Source: JAQXDR01 sp038138625 (GTDB taxonomy: Bacteria; Pseudomonadota; Alphaproteobacteria; Rhodobacterales; Rhodobacteraceae). Taken from it: a stretch of 22,012 nucleotides of DNA. The stretch covers positions 1-22,012 of the forward strand of contig JAYQEA010000067.1 of assembly GCA_038138625.1 (NCBI GenBank), given 5' to 3'. Below, in pieces: positions 1 through 8,728 of this stretch; position 1 is the first letter of the stretch; each line of letters opens with the position of its first letter. The translations under genes were made by a program, and so were the position numbers. A model generated the notes under the pieces. That model was not told where the DNA came from. It saw only the letters and a program-made list of their open reading frames with translations, and made no database searches.

Positions 1-2
1 TT

Positions 3-491
3 GTCATGGGACCAATTCTGATTTTGATTTTCACGCTACATCTTGGTTGGTTACCAGGAGGGGGATGGTATGGAGGGCAGTGGCAATATCTGATTATGCC
101 CGTTATTGCGCTGTCGACCAGTTATATGGCCTCCATCGCTCGGATTACCAGATCGTCCATGCTCGAAGTGTTGAATTCAAATTTCATTCGCACTGCCAGA
201 GCCAAGGGGCTGCCAACCCGACGCATCGTTTTGCAACATGCGCTGAAACCTGCGATGCTGCCTGTGGTGAGCTATCTATCTCCGGTCTTTGTCCACGTCA
301 TCACCGGTTCCGTGTTTGTCGATATCTATTTCTCAACCGGTGGGTTGGGTCAGGCATATGTCAATTCGGCCCTGAACCGCGATTATTCAGTGCTGCTTGG
401 GACAACAATCCTTTATGGAGGGCTGACCATCTTTTTCAATCTTGTCACGGATCTGCTTTATGCCTGGCTTGATCCCAAGATCCGGTATTGA
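3..491 (+). CDS. ABC transporter permease, DppB/OppB type (5'-truncated by window)
   Basis: This is the C-terminal half of an inner-membrane permease of a peptide/nickel/opine-type ABC importer. The frame is open at the window edge, so the Met codon at base 6 is probably internal. About 162 residues are visible, against roughly 300-340 for a full DppB-like protein. The visible part has hydrophobic segments and the cytoplasmic EAA-type coupling loop (SNFIRTARAKGLPTRRIVLQHALKPA), which contacts the ATPase subunit. The end LYAWLDPKIRY is typical of the family's C terminus. The stop codon overlaps or abuts the start of the next permease gene, so the two form an operon with the downstream fused ATPase. 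The substrate cannot be deduced, because the solute-binding protein gene lies outside the window. Confidence 0.9.
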   Translation, partial: VMGPILILIFTLHLGWLPGGGWYGGQWQYLIMPVIALSTSYMASIARITRSSMLEVLNSNFIRTARAKGLPTRRIVLQHALKPAMLPVVSYLSPVFVHVITGSVFVDIYFSTGGLGQAYVNSALNRDYSVLLGTTILYGGLTIFFNLVTDLLYAWLDPKIRY

Positions 492-493
492 CC

Positions 494-1393
494 ATGGCTT
501 TTGCAGCGAATGCACCCTCTGTTGCGAAAGGGCGATCACTTTGGGGTGACGCACGCATCAGATATTTACGCAACCGTGCGGCGGTTCTGGCGTCCTGTGT
601 GCTCCTACTTCTGGTCGCTTTTGTCCTGATAGGCCCCATATTTGCCCAATATAGCATCGAAGAGATCGACTGGGGGATTATGGGACAGGCTGCCGAACTG
701 GGTAAGCCCGCCCTTGCAAATGGCCATTTCTTTGGCGCAGACGATCTGGGCCGCGATCTTTACGCCCGCACATTGCAGGGCACAACCACATCGCTGATGG
801 TGGGCTTGATCGGCGCATCGGTCGCCTTGGTGGTCGGCACTGCATATGGCGCCATTGCCGGGTATGTCGGTGGCCGAACAGACAACATCATGATGCGTAT
901 CGTAGATATCTTGCTGGCTATTCCGTCCACGCTGGTCATCATCCTGTTGATGGTTATTTTTGAGCGTTCCTTGATCATGATCTTCATCGGCCTTGGCCTG
1001 ACAGGCTGGCTGACAATGTCCCGCGTTGTTCGGGGCCAAACCCTAAGCTTGATGCAGCGTGAATTCGTCGAAGCGGCACGCGCGTCTGGCGTCAGCGATG
1101 TGATGATCATCTGGAGACATATCCTGCCCAACCTTTTGGGGGTGGTCATCGTCTATGCATCAATCCTTGTGCCTGAAATGATCCTGGCCGAAAGCTTCAT
1201 TTCATTTTTGGGACTGGGCGTACAAGAGCCAAACACATCACTCGGGGCCCTGATTGCCGAGGGTGCGGGCACCATGGCCTACGGGACCTTGTGGCAACTG
1301 ATGATACCGCTTTCGTTTTTCATGCTGACAATTCTATGCATGTTTTTCATCGGTGACGGTCTTCGCGACGCGCTTGACCCAAAGGATCGCTAG
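494..1393 (+). CDS. ABC transporter permease, DppC/OppC type
   Basis: This is the second integral-membrane subunit of the peptide/nickel-type importer, about 299 residues and normal for DppC. A cytoplasmic N-terminal extension is followed by a first membrane helix (AAVLASCVLLLLVAFVLIGPIF). A periplasmic segment with FGADDLGRDLYAR, a hallmark of DppC-type permeases, comes next, and further helices follow. The EAA loop is EFVEAARASGVSDVMIIWRHILPN. It ends in DGLRDALDPKDR, again typical. I chose ATG at 494. A TTG at 488, overlapping the upstream stop as TTGA, is an in-frame alternative that adds two residues. A TTGA junction is also used at holA in this window, so that start is possible. The gene is followed directly by the ATPase gene. 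Confidence 0.92.
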   Translation: MAFAANAPSVAKGRSLWGDARIRYLRNRAAVLASCVLLLLVAFVLIGPIFAQYSIEEIDWGIMGQAAELGKPALANGHFFGADDLGRDLYARTLQGTTTSLMVGLIGASVALVVGTAYGAIAGYVGGRTDNIMMRIVDILLAIPSTLVIILLMVIFERSLIMIFIGLGLTGWLTMSRVVRGQTLSLMQREFVEAARASGVSDVMIIWRHILPNLLGVVIVYASILVPEMILAESFISFLGLGVQEPNTSLGALIAEGAGTMAYGTLWQLMIPLSFFMLTILCMFFIGDGLRDALDPKDR

Positions 1394-1394
1394 A

Positions 1395-3200
1395 ATGGCT
1401 GTTCTGGATATCTCGCAGTTGGATGTACGTTTTGATACACCAGATGGCCAAATCCACGCTGTGCGTGGCGTCAACCTGACAATAGAGGCAGGCGAATGCC
1501 TGGGGGTCGTTGGCGAAAGCGGATCAGGCAAAAGCCAGAGCTTTCTTGCAGCCATGGGGCTTTTGGCACGTAACGGGACCGCAAAAGGATCTGTAAAACT
1601 GGATGGGCAGGAAATTCTGAACTTGCCTGTCGGGCAGCTAAACGCCCTACGCGGTCAGTCGATGACCATGATTTTTCAGGATCCTCTGACCGCCCTGACA
1701 CCACACCTGCGCATAGGTGAGCAAATGGCCGAAGTGCTTTCGGTACATGCAGGCATCAATGGCCGTGCTGCCCGTAGCCGTAGCCTTGAGTGGCTGGATA
1801 AAGTGCGGATGCCAGATGCGGCCAGGCGCTTAGGGCAATTTCCACATGAGCTTTCCGGAGGTCAGCGGCAGCGGGTCATGATTGCCATGGCAATGCTGAT
1901 GCAGCCCCGATTGTTAATCGCAGATGAACCAACCACCGCGCTTGATGTAACCGTACAGGCCGAAATACTTGATCTCATGGCGGATCTGCAACGTTCGGAA
2001 AATACAGCCATCGCTTTGATCACGCACGACATGGGCGTTGTTGCGCGAATGTGTGATCGGATCGAGGTCATGCGCCATGGCAGCTATGTCGAAAGCGGTA
2101 AGGCTGATGACATATTCTACCATCCGCAACATACCTACACACGCACCCTGCTTGACGCGATGCCACGGCTTGACACGCCAATTGCCCCCCCAACCCGTCA
2201 AACCGCCCCCCCGATCATGACGGCCAAAGGGATCAAAGTGCATTTTCCGATACGCCTGTCCGGCGGTCTTTTTGGCCGTCGCGGTGTGGTTCGGGCTGTG
2301 GATGGCGTGGATTTGGAAATCAGAGCCGGCGAAACACTTGGGCTGGTCGGCGAAAGTGGCTGCGGAAAATCCACTCTGGCGCGCGCCCTGTTACAGCTAA
2401 TTCCCCCGACCGACGGCCAGGTGACCTGGATGGGGAAAACACTGACCAATCGCAGGGCTGCCGAGCTCAAGTCCTGCCGACAAGACTTGCAGATTGTGTT
2501 CCAGGACCCGGTCGCCAGCCTTGATCCACGCATGACGATTGCAGCCTCCGTCGCGGAGCCGCTGTTAACCCACGAACCCGACCTTTCACCAGATGCGCGC
2601 AGGGGCAAGGTTCGTGACATGCTCGAACGCGTTGGACTGGATCATGCGATGCAAAACCGCTATCCGCATGAGTTATCAGGTGGCCAAAACCAACGTGTCG
2701 GGATCGCCCGTGCAATGATTACACGGCCCAAGATGATCGTCTGCGACGAGGCAGTCTCAGCGCTGGACGTCTCTGTGCAGGCACAAATACTTGAGCTGCT
2801 AAAAGATCTGCGCAGCGAGTTCGATATGTCTATGATCTTTATAAGTCACGATCTTAGCGTCGTGCGTGAAGTGGCCGATCGTATCATGGTGTTATATCTT
2901 GGTCGTCCAGTCGAAATTGCGCCGAGAGACAAGATTTTTGAACATGCCCAGCACCCATATACGCAGTCTCTTATCTCGGCCGTGCCCGTCCCTGATCCAC
3001 GGGCAGAGCGGTCTCGTACGCGGCTGAAACTACCCGGCGAGCTGCCTTCTGTCATGACCCAAGGTTCACAGCTTCGGTTTTTGCCATCGCGTGGTGAACA
3101 ATTGGAGTATGAGCCCGCGTTGCAAGAAGTGAGCCCCGGTCATTGGGTAGCAGAACATGATCCGATCGAGACCATCCTAGCACCTGAAAAATTTAGCTAA
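1395..3200 (+). CDS. Fused dipeptide/oligopeptide ABC transporter ATP-binding protein (DppD-DppF type)
   Basis: This is a single 601-residue polypeptide with two nucleotide-binding domains that energises the two upstream permeases. Domain 1 has Walker A GESGSGKS (40-47), Q-loop region IFQDPLTALTPH, signature LSGGQRQR (153-160), Walker B LLIADEP (173-179) and H-loop ITHD. Domain 2 has Walker A GESGCGKS (about 319-326), signature LSGGQNQR (about 427), Walker B MIVCDEAVSALD, where Ala replaces the usual Pro, and ISHD. The oligopeptide/dipeptide C-terminal extension (HPYTQSLISAVPVPDP) is present after domain 2. An ATG at 1395 with AAAGGAT upstream is preferred over the longer frame beginning at 1353, which would overlap the permease gene by 41 bp. 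The stop-to-start gap to the permease gene is one base. Confidence 0.93.
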   Translation: MAVLDISQLDVRFDTPDGQIHAVRGVNLTIEAGECLGVVGESGSGKSQSFLAAMGLLARNGTAKGSVKLDGQEILNLPVGQLNALRGQSMTMIFQDPLTALTPHLRIGEQMAEVLSVHAGINGRAARSRSLEWLDKVRMPDAARRLGQFPHELSGGQRQRVMIAMAMLMQPRLLIADEPTTALDVTVQAEILDLMADLQRSENTAIALITHDMGVVARMCDRIEVMRHGSYVESGKADDIFYHPQHTYTRTLLDAMPRLDTPIAPPTRQTAPPIMTAKGIKVHFPIRLSGGLFGRRGVVRAVDGVDLEIRAGETLGLVGESGCGKSTLARALLQLIPPTDGQVTWMGKTLTNRRAAELKSCRQDLQIVFQDPVASLDPRMTIAASVAEPLLTHEPDLSPDARRGKVRDMLERVGLDHAMQNRYPHELSGGQNQRVGIARAMITRPKMIVCDEAVSALDVSVQAQILELLKDLRSEFDMSMIFISHDLSVVREVADRIMVLYLGRPVEIAPRDKIFEHAQHPYTQSLISAVPVPDPRAERSRTRLKLPGELPSVMTQGSQLRFLPSRGEQLEYEPALQEVSPGHWVAEHDPIETILAPEKFS

Positions 3201-3295
3201 GCTCAAAAAGAACAGCGCTTTTAATGCCTCTCTCATCCGTCGAATAACCTATAGAAAAAAGGCTTTAATGGCGATTTTATACAGCAAAGCGCATT

Positions 3296-4816
3296 TCATG
3301 GATCCAGCGTATACAATTCCCGTCGCATGATCTTGCCTGTGCTGGTCTTTGGCACGTCGCTGACAAATTGAACTTTGCGCGGGCATTTGTAGGCAGCCAA
3401 GGTCTTTCGACAAAACGCGATCATCTCGTCTTCGGTGCTGACCATATCCGTTTTCAGCACAATATAAGCTTTTGCGATCTCGCCTTTGATAGGGTCAGAC
3501 AATTTACCAACCGCAGCCAAGGCAACAGCGGGATGTGCCGCCAGAACCCTTTCAATCTCGGCAGGGTAGACATTATAGCCCGCCGTCAGGATCATATCTT
3601 TTTTGCGGTCGACAATACTGACACAACCATCCCTATCCATCGTACCCAAATCGCCGGTGTGCAGCCAGCCATCAGGTTCCAGAGCCTCGCGCGTTTTTTC
3701 GTCGTCGTTATAATATCCCATCATCACAATCGGGCCACGCACCATCAATTCACCAACTTCGCCGCGCGGCATTGTTTTTGCGGCGTCGTCCACATCAGCA
3801 ATACGCAGTTCGCAATAGGGCAACGCACAACCGATTGAGCCATGCTTGTTTGAACCATAAAGCGGATGGGTCGATCCCAGACCTGCAATTTCAGTCATGC
3901 CCCAAAGCTCGATCAAAGGCACTTTGAATGCAGCTTCAACCGCCTCCATCGTGGCAACTGGCATGGTTTGACCACCGACATAACAACGCATCAAGCTTGA
4001 TAGATCGGAATTTTTCAGTGCGGGGCTGTTCAGCAAAAACATATACATTGCGGGAACACCATCAAAAATTGTGGCGCTATATTGCGCGATATCACCCAGC
4101 ACACGATCCACATCGAATGTACGGTGCAGCACCAATTTCGCGCCAAACATCATCATGCTCATCATGATCACGTTCGCATAAACGTGCGGACATGGCAGAG
4201 CACTGACCACACAATCGTGTTCACCGCGCATCTGCATCTGGCTGGTCATCGCCCCGTTGATAATCACCGCCCTATGTGATTGCATTGCCCCCTTTGGGTG
4301 CCCTGTGGTGCCGGAGGTATATCCAATCGTTGACAACGCCATGGGGTCCACGTCTGTCAGCGCTGGCGCCGGTAAACTGGCTGCGATCAATGCATCAAAG
4401 GATACAGCACCTTCGACCGGTTCGGTTCCAAAGGCGACGATCGCCTCCACATCCGAGACCTCTTTAACGCCGGAAATTCCAGCGATCTTTTCTGGCGATG
4501 CGATGATCGCTTTGGCGCCACAATCCTTGACAACATATTCAATCTCGTCTGGCGTAAGCATCGTATTGACTGGATTGATGACCGCCCCCAATCGGGCAAT
4601 CGCAAAGTAACTGACAATCCATTCCCATGAATTCGCCGCATAGAGTGTGACGGTATCACCGGGCAAAATCCCCAGACTGTGCAGCCCACCTGCCGCATGT
4701 TCCACGAGGTCATTTAATTCGTTAAATGAAAAGGTCCTCTCTTCAAAAACCAGTGCCTCTTTGTCGGCAAACTTTTCGGCAGCTACGGATGGAATTTGGC
4801 CGATATGATTGAGCAT
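3296..4816 (-). CDS. Class I adenylate-forming acyl-CoA synthetase (AMP-dependent synthetase/ligase)
   Basis: This enzyme activates a carboxylic acid to an acyl-AMP and then to the CoA thioester. It has 506 residues, normal for medium- or long-chain acyl-CoA ligases. Visible core motifs are the phosphate-binding YTSGTTGHPKG (166-176), ELWGMTE (303-309), GWLHTGDLG (383-391), DRKKDMI with NVYPAEIE in the hinge and C-terminal region, and the catalytic lysine K495 in TSTGKIMRRE. The substrate cannot be fixed from sequence. A fatty, aromatic or other carboxylic acid is possible, and the name FadD would be a guess. The start has a good Shine-Dalgarno (GAGGGA) four bases upstream. It is transcribed alone, with a 411 bp non-coding stretch before it that holds a candidate promoter and a palindrome. 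It converges on the ABC operon across 95 bp with no clear terminator. Confidence 0.92.
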   Translation of the reverse strand: MLNHIGQIPSVAAEKFADKEALVFEERTFSFNELNDLVEHAAGGLHSLGILPGDTVTLYAANSWEWIVSYFAIARLGAVINPVNTMLTPDEIEYVVKDCGAKAIIASPEKIAGISGVKEVSDVEAIVAFGTEPVEGAVSFDALIAASLPAPALTDVDPMALSTIGYTSGTTGHPKGAMQSHRAVIINGAMTSQMQMRGEHDCVVSALPCPHVYANVIMMSMMMFGAKLVLHRTFDVDRVLGDIAQYSATIFDGVPAMYMFLLNSPALKNSDLSSLMRCYVGGQTMPVATMEAVEAAFKVPLIELWGMTEIAGLGSTHPLYGSNKHGSIGCALPYCELRIADVDDAAKTMPRGEVGELMVRGPIVMMGYYNDDEKTREALEPDGWLHTGDLGTMDRDGCVSIVDRKKDMILTAGYNVYPAEIERVLAAHPAVALAAVGKLSDPIKGEIAKAYIVLKTDMVSTEDEMIAFCRKTLAAYKCPRKVQFVSDVPKTSTGKIMRRELYTLDP

Positions 4817-4970
4817 GTCATCCCTCGCGCGGTGTGTTGGCAGTTCACTCTTTGATTGTGGCCTTTGGCGCGGGCAGGCGCCACTTGCAGACCACTATAA
4901 CCAAGCACACAGCATAGCTGGCGCAAAGCCTGCGTATGAGGGTTCAGCAAAGGCAGGCATTTGTCCACCA

Positions 4971-4999
4971 AATAAAAAGCACACAAGACAATCTGACAA
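4971..4999 (-). promoter_or_regulatory. Candidate sigma-70-type promoter for the acyl-CoA ligase gene
   Basis: Reading the minus strand, TTGTCA (4999-4994, 5 of 6 to TTGACA) is followed after exactly 17 bases by TTTATT (4976-4971, 4 of 6 to TATAAT). It lies about 155 bp upstream of the ligase start codon. The match is by eye only, and such matches are common in A/T-richer intergenic DNA. Confidence 0.35.
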
Positions 5000-5080
5000 A
5001 AGGACACCATCAAACAAACCCAGAAACATGGAGTTTTTAGATGACGTAAAAGACCCTGAAAGGTGATCCTGACACTTGAA

Positions 5081-5094
5081 TTTACCAAGGTAAA
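5081..5094. promoter_or_regulatory. 14 bp perfect palindrome (possible operator)
   Basis: TTTACC-AA-GGTAAA is a perfect 6+2+6 inverted repeat lying in the gene-free stretch upstream of the acyl-CoA ligase, about 80 bp upstream of the candidate -35. Dyads of this size often bind dimeric repressors such as the TetR or MarR families. No regulator gene is present in the window, so the role is an inference. Confidence 0.35.
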
Positions 5095-5149
5095 AGACCT
5101 ACCCGCTCAGCAACACATATCCTACAAAACCGAACACAGGGTCCCTGGG

Positions 5150-5225
5150 CATCGTTACCTCATGCCGGGTTTGCAATGGCCTATCTCACCCTGCATGTCG
5201 ACGGTCACAGTACAAGGTAACGATG
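5150..5225. repeat. 11 bp inverted repeat with 54 bp spacer
   Basis: CATCGTTACCT (5150-5160) is exactly inverted as AGGTAACGATG (5215-5225). The right arm ends two bases from the stop codon of the phosphatase gene. In RNA this could close a long hairpin at the end of the pmbA-phosphatase transcript. No T-run follows, so it is not a classic intrinsic terminator. It could also be the remnant ends of a lost small element. Confidence 0.45.
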
Positions 5226-5227
5226 GA

Positions 5228-6028
5228 TCATACCGCCTTAGCCATAAAATCTGCCGGGGCCAGTTTCTGGATCAGTTCGGCATGCAGCGCATTGCTGCCC
5301 GCCACAATTCCGTTTGCCCGCGGGTCGCGCGCATTAAAGATTATCTGTTGTCCATTTCGGTCAGATGCATATCCGCCGGCTTCTTGAACCAAAAGAACAC
5401 CTGCCGCGATGTCCCATTCCCAAGTGGGACGCAGCGTCATCATGGCATCGTAACGCCCCTGCGACACCAAGCTCAACCGATAGGCTAGACTGGGTCGGTG
5501 TTTGCGATCAATATCCGGCACGTCGCCTCGCCAATGTTGCGGGGCCATTTGTGGCCGTGTTGCCAAAACCTGCGCGCCGGTCAGGCCACGCGCCGGCGCA
5601 ACCTGCAGACGCTCATTGTTCAAAAAAGCCCCTTGCCCGCGTGTGGCGATGTACAGCTTTTCACGCATCGGCAAATAGACGGCACCTGTTTCCACCTGCC
5701 CCGAATCTACAACAGCGATCGAATGCGCCCAGGTTCGACCACCTTCAATAAAGCTGCGCGTTCCATCAATCGGATCAACGATAAAAACCTTTTGGGTCGC
5801 CAAACGCGCTGCATTGTCTTGGCTTTCTTCCGACAGCCAGCCGTAGTCCGGCCGCGCATTTCGCAGCAAGTCCTCAAGCAGGGCGTTGACGGCGAGATCA
5901 GCGGCCGTCACAGGCCCTGCACCGTCCGGTTTGTCCGTCACATCCAGTGCACCGCCAACAAAACTGGTCGCGAGTTCGCCCGCAGCGAATGCGGCCCGCA
6001 TCAAAAGATCAAGATCAGTCTCCGGCAA
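5228..6028 (-). CDS. cysQ: Inositol monophosphatase-superfamily phosphatase, probably 3'(2'),5'-bisphosphate nucleotidase CysQ
   Basis: This is a Mg2+-dependent, Li+-sensitive-type phosphatase of 266 residues, normal for the family. Metal-binding residues are visible in WLSEES (64-69), in motif DPIDGTRSF (85-93) and in WEWDIAAG (203-210, the C-terminal metal motif). The N-terminal GPVTAADLAVN (38-48) is the substrate-loop region typical of CysQ/IMPase proteins. CysQ removes the toxic by-product pAp from sulfate assimilation. The bisphosphate nucleotidase call over inositol-1-phosphatase is my best guess from the overall pattern and from its position behind pmbA. The start overlaps the end of pmbA by 14 bp, so the two are likely translationally coupled. 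The family assignment is secure, the substrate less so. Confidence 0.85.
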   Translation of the reverse strand: MPETDLDLLMRAAFAAGELATSFVGGALDVTDKPDGAGPVTAADLAVNALLEDLLRNARPDYGWLSEESQDNAARLATQKVFIVDPIDGTRSFIEGGRTWAHSIAVVDSGQVETGAVYLPMREKLYIATRGQGAFLNNERLQVAPARGLTGAQVLATRPQMAPQHWRGDVPDIDRKHRPSLAYRLSLVSQGRYDAMMTLRPTWEWDIAAGVLLVQEAGGYASDRNGQQIIFNARDPRANGIVAGSNALHAELIQKLAPADFMAKAV

Positions 6029-7361
6029 GCGTCAGCCCCTCTACCCGTAGCGATGGGATACGGCGCGACAGCCATGAACGGGCATCGTTGGATGCCGTCA
6101 TTCCGCTCAACATGGCGCGTAAATTACCCGCAATCGTGACGCCGGACACGGGATAGACAGGCACACCGCCCTCAATCCACAGACCCGCAGCGCCCCGTGA
6201 ATAATCGCCTGTATTCGGATTGATGGTCGCACCAATCATGGAGGTCACCAGCAGACCTGTGCCCATTTCTGACATAAGTTCGGACAGGCTTTGCGACCCC
6301 TGCGTCAGGTCTATATTCCAGTTGCTTGGCGAAGGCCCGCCGCCCGTCCCGCGCGAGGCGTTTCCGGTTGGGGCCATACCCAACTTACGAGCATGCTGCA
6401 GATCCAGTGTCCAGCCCGTCAGAATGCCATCTGCTACAATCTCGCGGCGAGCAACGGGCAGACCTTCACCGTCAAACGGACGCGATCCGGCCACGCGTGC
6501 CCGCAGTGGATCCTCGACCAAGAACATACCTTTCGGCAACACTTGTTCTCCGAGGCCATCACGCAACCACGACCCGCCACGCGCCACTGCCGCGCCATTC
6601 ACAGCGGCCAGGAGATGACCGATCAAGGACCCGGAGACGCGTTCATCAAAAATTACGGGATAGGCTCCGGTTCTTGGCCGTTGTGGGTCCAATCGTGCAA
6701 CCGCCCGCATTCCGGCAGTCGCTCCGATCTCTGCGGCGTCGCGCAAATCAGCCGCAAAAATCCGGCTATCACCATCATAATCGCGTTCCATGTCCGCACC
6801 AGTTCCTGCAATCGCAACGACTGACACACTGCTGCCACTTCGGCTGTAACCGGCAGAAAATCCCGACGACGTGGCGAGGTGAAATCGGCGAGTGCCATAA
6901 GAGGCAGAGGCCGACTGCACTTGGCTTACGCCATCAACAGCAGCCGCAGCGGCTTCGGCCTGCCGCGCTGTCTCTTGTAGTGTTGCTGGATCCGGCGCAG
7001 CGGAGGGATCAAACAGATCGAGCGCTGCCGCATCTGTCTGCGGTGCCAACTGGTCAGGTTCCGCGATTCCGGCACAGGGATCCTCGGGGGCTTCATGCGC
7101 CATGGCCACAGCGCGTTCCGCCATGGCACTCAATGTTTCCCGCCGTGTATCAGAACCGGAGACAACCGCCGAACGCTGACCCACAAAAACCCGCAAGCCA
7201 ATATCGGTTGCTTCCGATCTTTCTGCTTGTTCCAACGTCCCAACCCGAACATCTACTGCTACGGAACGGTCCTCGACAGCCAAAGCATCCGCCGTATCAG
7301 CCCCGGCGGCGCGCGCCGCTTCTAACAAGGTGTGGGTCAAGTTTTGTAAGTCACTGGACAT
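6015..7361 (-). CDS. pmbA: TldD/PmbA family protein, PmbA (TldE) type
   Basis: This is a 448-residue cytoplasmic protein of the TldD/PmbA family. TldD and TldE/PmbA form a protease complex that in E. coli matures microcin B17 and degrades CcdA. The C-terminal region with the conserved GGxPVYPVSGVTIAGN block and the motif GNASRGTGGGPSPSNW are characteristic. I see no HExxH zinc site, which fits PmbA/TldE rather than the catalytic TldD subunit. No tldD is in the window. It is the first gene of a two-gene unit with the CysQ-like phosphatase and is divergent from kynU. The start is the first Met of the family-like N terminus (MSSDLQNLTHTLLEAARAAGADTADAL), and the Shine-Dalgarno there is weak. Confidence 0.9.
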   Translation of the reverse strand: MSSDLQNLTHTLLEAARAAGADTADALAVEDRSVAVDVRVGTLEQAERSEATDIGLRVFVGQRSAVVSGSDTRRETLSAMAERAVAMAHEAPEDPCAGIAEPDQLAPQTDAAALDLFDPSAAPDPATLQETARQAEAAAAAVDGVSQVQSASASYGTRRFHLATSSGFSAGYSRSGSSVSVVAIAGTGADMERDYDGDSRIFAADLRDAAEIGATAGMRAVARLDPQRPRTGAYPVIFDERVSGSLIGHLLAAVNGAAVARGGSWLRDGLGEQVLPKGMFLVEDPLRARVAGSRPFDGEGLPVARREIVADGILTGWTLDLQHARKLGMAPTGNASRGTGGGPSPSNWNIDLTQGSQSLSELMSEMGTGLLVTSMIGATINPNTGDYSRGAAGLWIEGGVPVYPVSGVTIAGNLRAMLSGMTASNDARSWLSRRIPSLRVEGLTLAGD

Positions 7362-7506
7362 GGCTAGATCTCATTTTTGGCATGCGAATGTTGCACCTTG
7401 TGACACGACGTAGAGCCCTGCTCCCCTGCGCGCAAGGGCTGGATGCTTGACAGTGGCGCAGCCATAAGGCCCCTTAGCCGTTAACAGACACGGAAAGAAT
7501 CCAAAT

Positions 7507-8703
7507 ATGACTGATTTTGATGCAACCCGCGCAGCTTTTCACCTTCCTGCCGATACCGTTTATATGAACGGTAATTCCCTCGGTCCGTTGCCCATCGCCG
7601 CCCAATCCCGCGTGGCAGATTGCATCAAAAACGAATGGGGTACCATGTTAATCACGGCTTGGAACAAAGCCGGATGGATGCAGCAGCCAAAAAGAATCGG
7701 AAACAGACTGGCGCGCCTGATCGGGGGGGCGGACGGGTCAGTCGTGGCTGGCGACACCCTGTCAATCAAGGTCTTTCAGGCGCTGGCAGCAGCCCTTTCG
7801 CTGGCGCAGCCCGGTCGGGTCCGCATTCTTTCCGATACAGGCAATTTCCCGACAGATCTTTACATGGCAGAGGGACTGGTAGATGCGCTGGGTAACGGAC
7901 TTTGTCTTGATTGCGTTGCACCCGATGCGGTTGCCGACGCGCTTGACGAAACTGTTGCCGTTTTAATGTTGACGCATGTGGATTACCGCACGGGGCGGAT
8001 GCACGATATGGCTGCGCTGACTTCCGCTGCTCAGGCCAAAGGCATCATCGTAATCTGGGATCTGGCCCATTCTATTGGCGCACTGGATCTAGATCTAGCC
8101 GCTTGTGGCGCCGAACTGGCAATTGGATGCACCTATAAGTTTCTGAACGCAGGCCCGGGTGCGCCAGCTTTCATTTACGTGCGACCAGATTTGTCTGATC
8201 AGATCAAACCGGTCCTGTCAGGATGGTTGGGGCATGCCAGCCCGTTTTCATTCGAACAGACCTATACACCTGGGATGGGCATCGACAGAATGCGGGTCGG
8301 TACACCCGCCATTCTGCAAATGGCAGCGCTGGATGCCGCATTGGATGTCTGGGACACTGTGGATCTGGCCGACCTTCGTGCCGCTTCCGTGTCACTTTCC
8401 GATCATCTGATACAAGCAATCGCCGCAACCTGTCCTGAACTGACGTTAGTCAGCCCCAAGGAAGCTGACCAACGCGGAAGCCAGGTCTGTTTCTCCCACC
8501 CAGAAGGCTATGCCATTATGCAGGCCCTGATTGCCCATGGTGTCATCGGTGATTTTCGCGCGCCTAACATCATACGGTTTGGCATCACACCCCTATTCCA
8601 GACGGCGCGCGACATAGATCATGTGGCCGAAACGTTGGGAACAATCATGAAAAACAGGCTTTGGGATGAGCCTAAGTTTAAGATTCGGGCGCAGGTTACC
8701 TGA
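7507..8703 (+). CDS. kynU: Kynureninase
   Basis: This PLP enzyme cleaves L-kynurenine to anthranilate and alanine in tryptophan catabolism. Its 398 residues are near the usual bacterial length. Diagnostic features are the N-terminal YMNGNSLGPLP (19-29), WDLAHSIGAL (184-193) with the PLP-contacting Asp, and the PLP-binding lysine K211 in GCTYKFLNAGPGAP. The C-terminal GDFRAPNIIRFGITPLF also fits kynureninases. The start ATG has GGAAAG about nine bases upstream. No kynA (tryptophan dioxygenase) or kynB (formamidase) is adjacent within the window. The gene following it is a short-chain dehydrogenase 25 bp downstream, probably co-transcribed. Confidence 0.95.
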   Translation: MTDFDATRAAFHLPADTVYMNGNSLGPLPIAAQSRVADCIKNEWGTMLITAWNKAGWMQQPKRIGNRLARLIGGADGSVVAGDTLSIKVFQALAAALSLAQPGRVRILSDTGNFPTDLYMAEGLVDALGNGLCLDCVAPDAVADALDETVAVLMLTHVDYRTGRMHDMAALTSAAQAKGIIVIWDLAHSIGALDLDLAACGAELAIGCTYKFLNAGPGAPAFIYVRPDLSDQIKPVLSGWLGHASPFSFEQTYTPGMGIDRMRVGTPAILQMAALDAALDVWDTVDLADLRAASVSLSDHLIQAIAATCPELTLVSPKEADQRGSQVCFSHPEGYAIMQALIAHGVIGDFRAPNIIRFGITPLFQTARDIDHVAETLGTIMKNRLWDEPKFKIRAQVT

Positions 8704-8728
8704 TCCCAAAAAAGAAAGGACTGTCCCC

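Larger units (their letters stand above)
4817..5227. other. 411 bp gene-free stretch upstream of the acyl-CoA ligase
   Basis: No convincing coding sequence was found on either strand. The open frames here lack recognisable family features and good start signals. The stretch holds a candidate promoter at 4971-4999 (minus), a 14 bp palindrome at 5081-5094, the 10 bp direct repeat GTAAAAGACC at 5046-5055 and 5090-5099, and an 11 bp inverted repeat at 5150-5160/5215-5225 right after the phosphatase gene. It is probably the long 5' region of the ligase gene plus the end of the upstream operon. Confidence 0.6.

Noticed and set aside
3201..3295. Terminator between the ABC operon and the acyl-CoA ligase gene
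   Set aside because: Only A/T-rich stretches with very weak pairing are present. No stem of useful length was found.
4809..5066. 85-codon plus-strand open frame upstream of the ligase
   Set aside because: It overlaps the ligase start region and has no family features. The candidate ligase promoter lies inside it.
7414..7440. AGCCCT/AGGGCT inverted repeat in the pmbA-kynU divergent region as an operator or terminator
   Set aside because: It is only six base pairs with a long spacer and no T-run. A TTGACA at 7447-7452 is present, but no -10 at a normal distance was found.
6326..7450. 374-codon plus-strand open frame opposite pmbA
   Set aside because: It is a shadow of pmbA on the opposite strand, with Arg/Pro/His-rich low-complexity translation and no family features.
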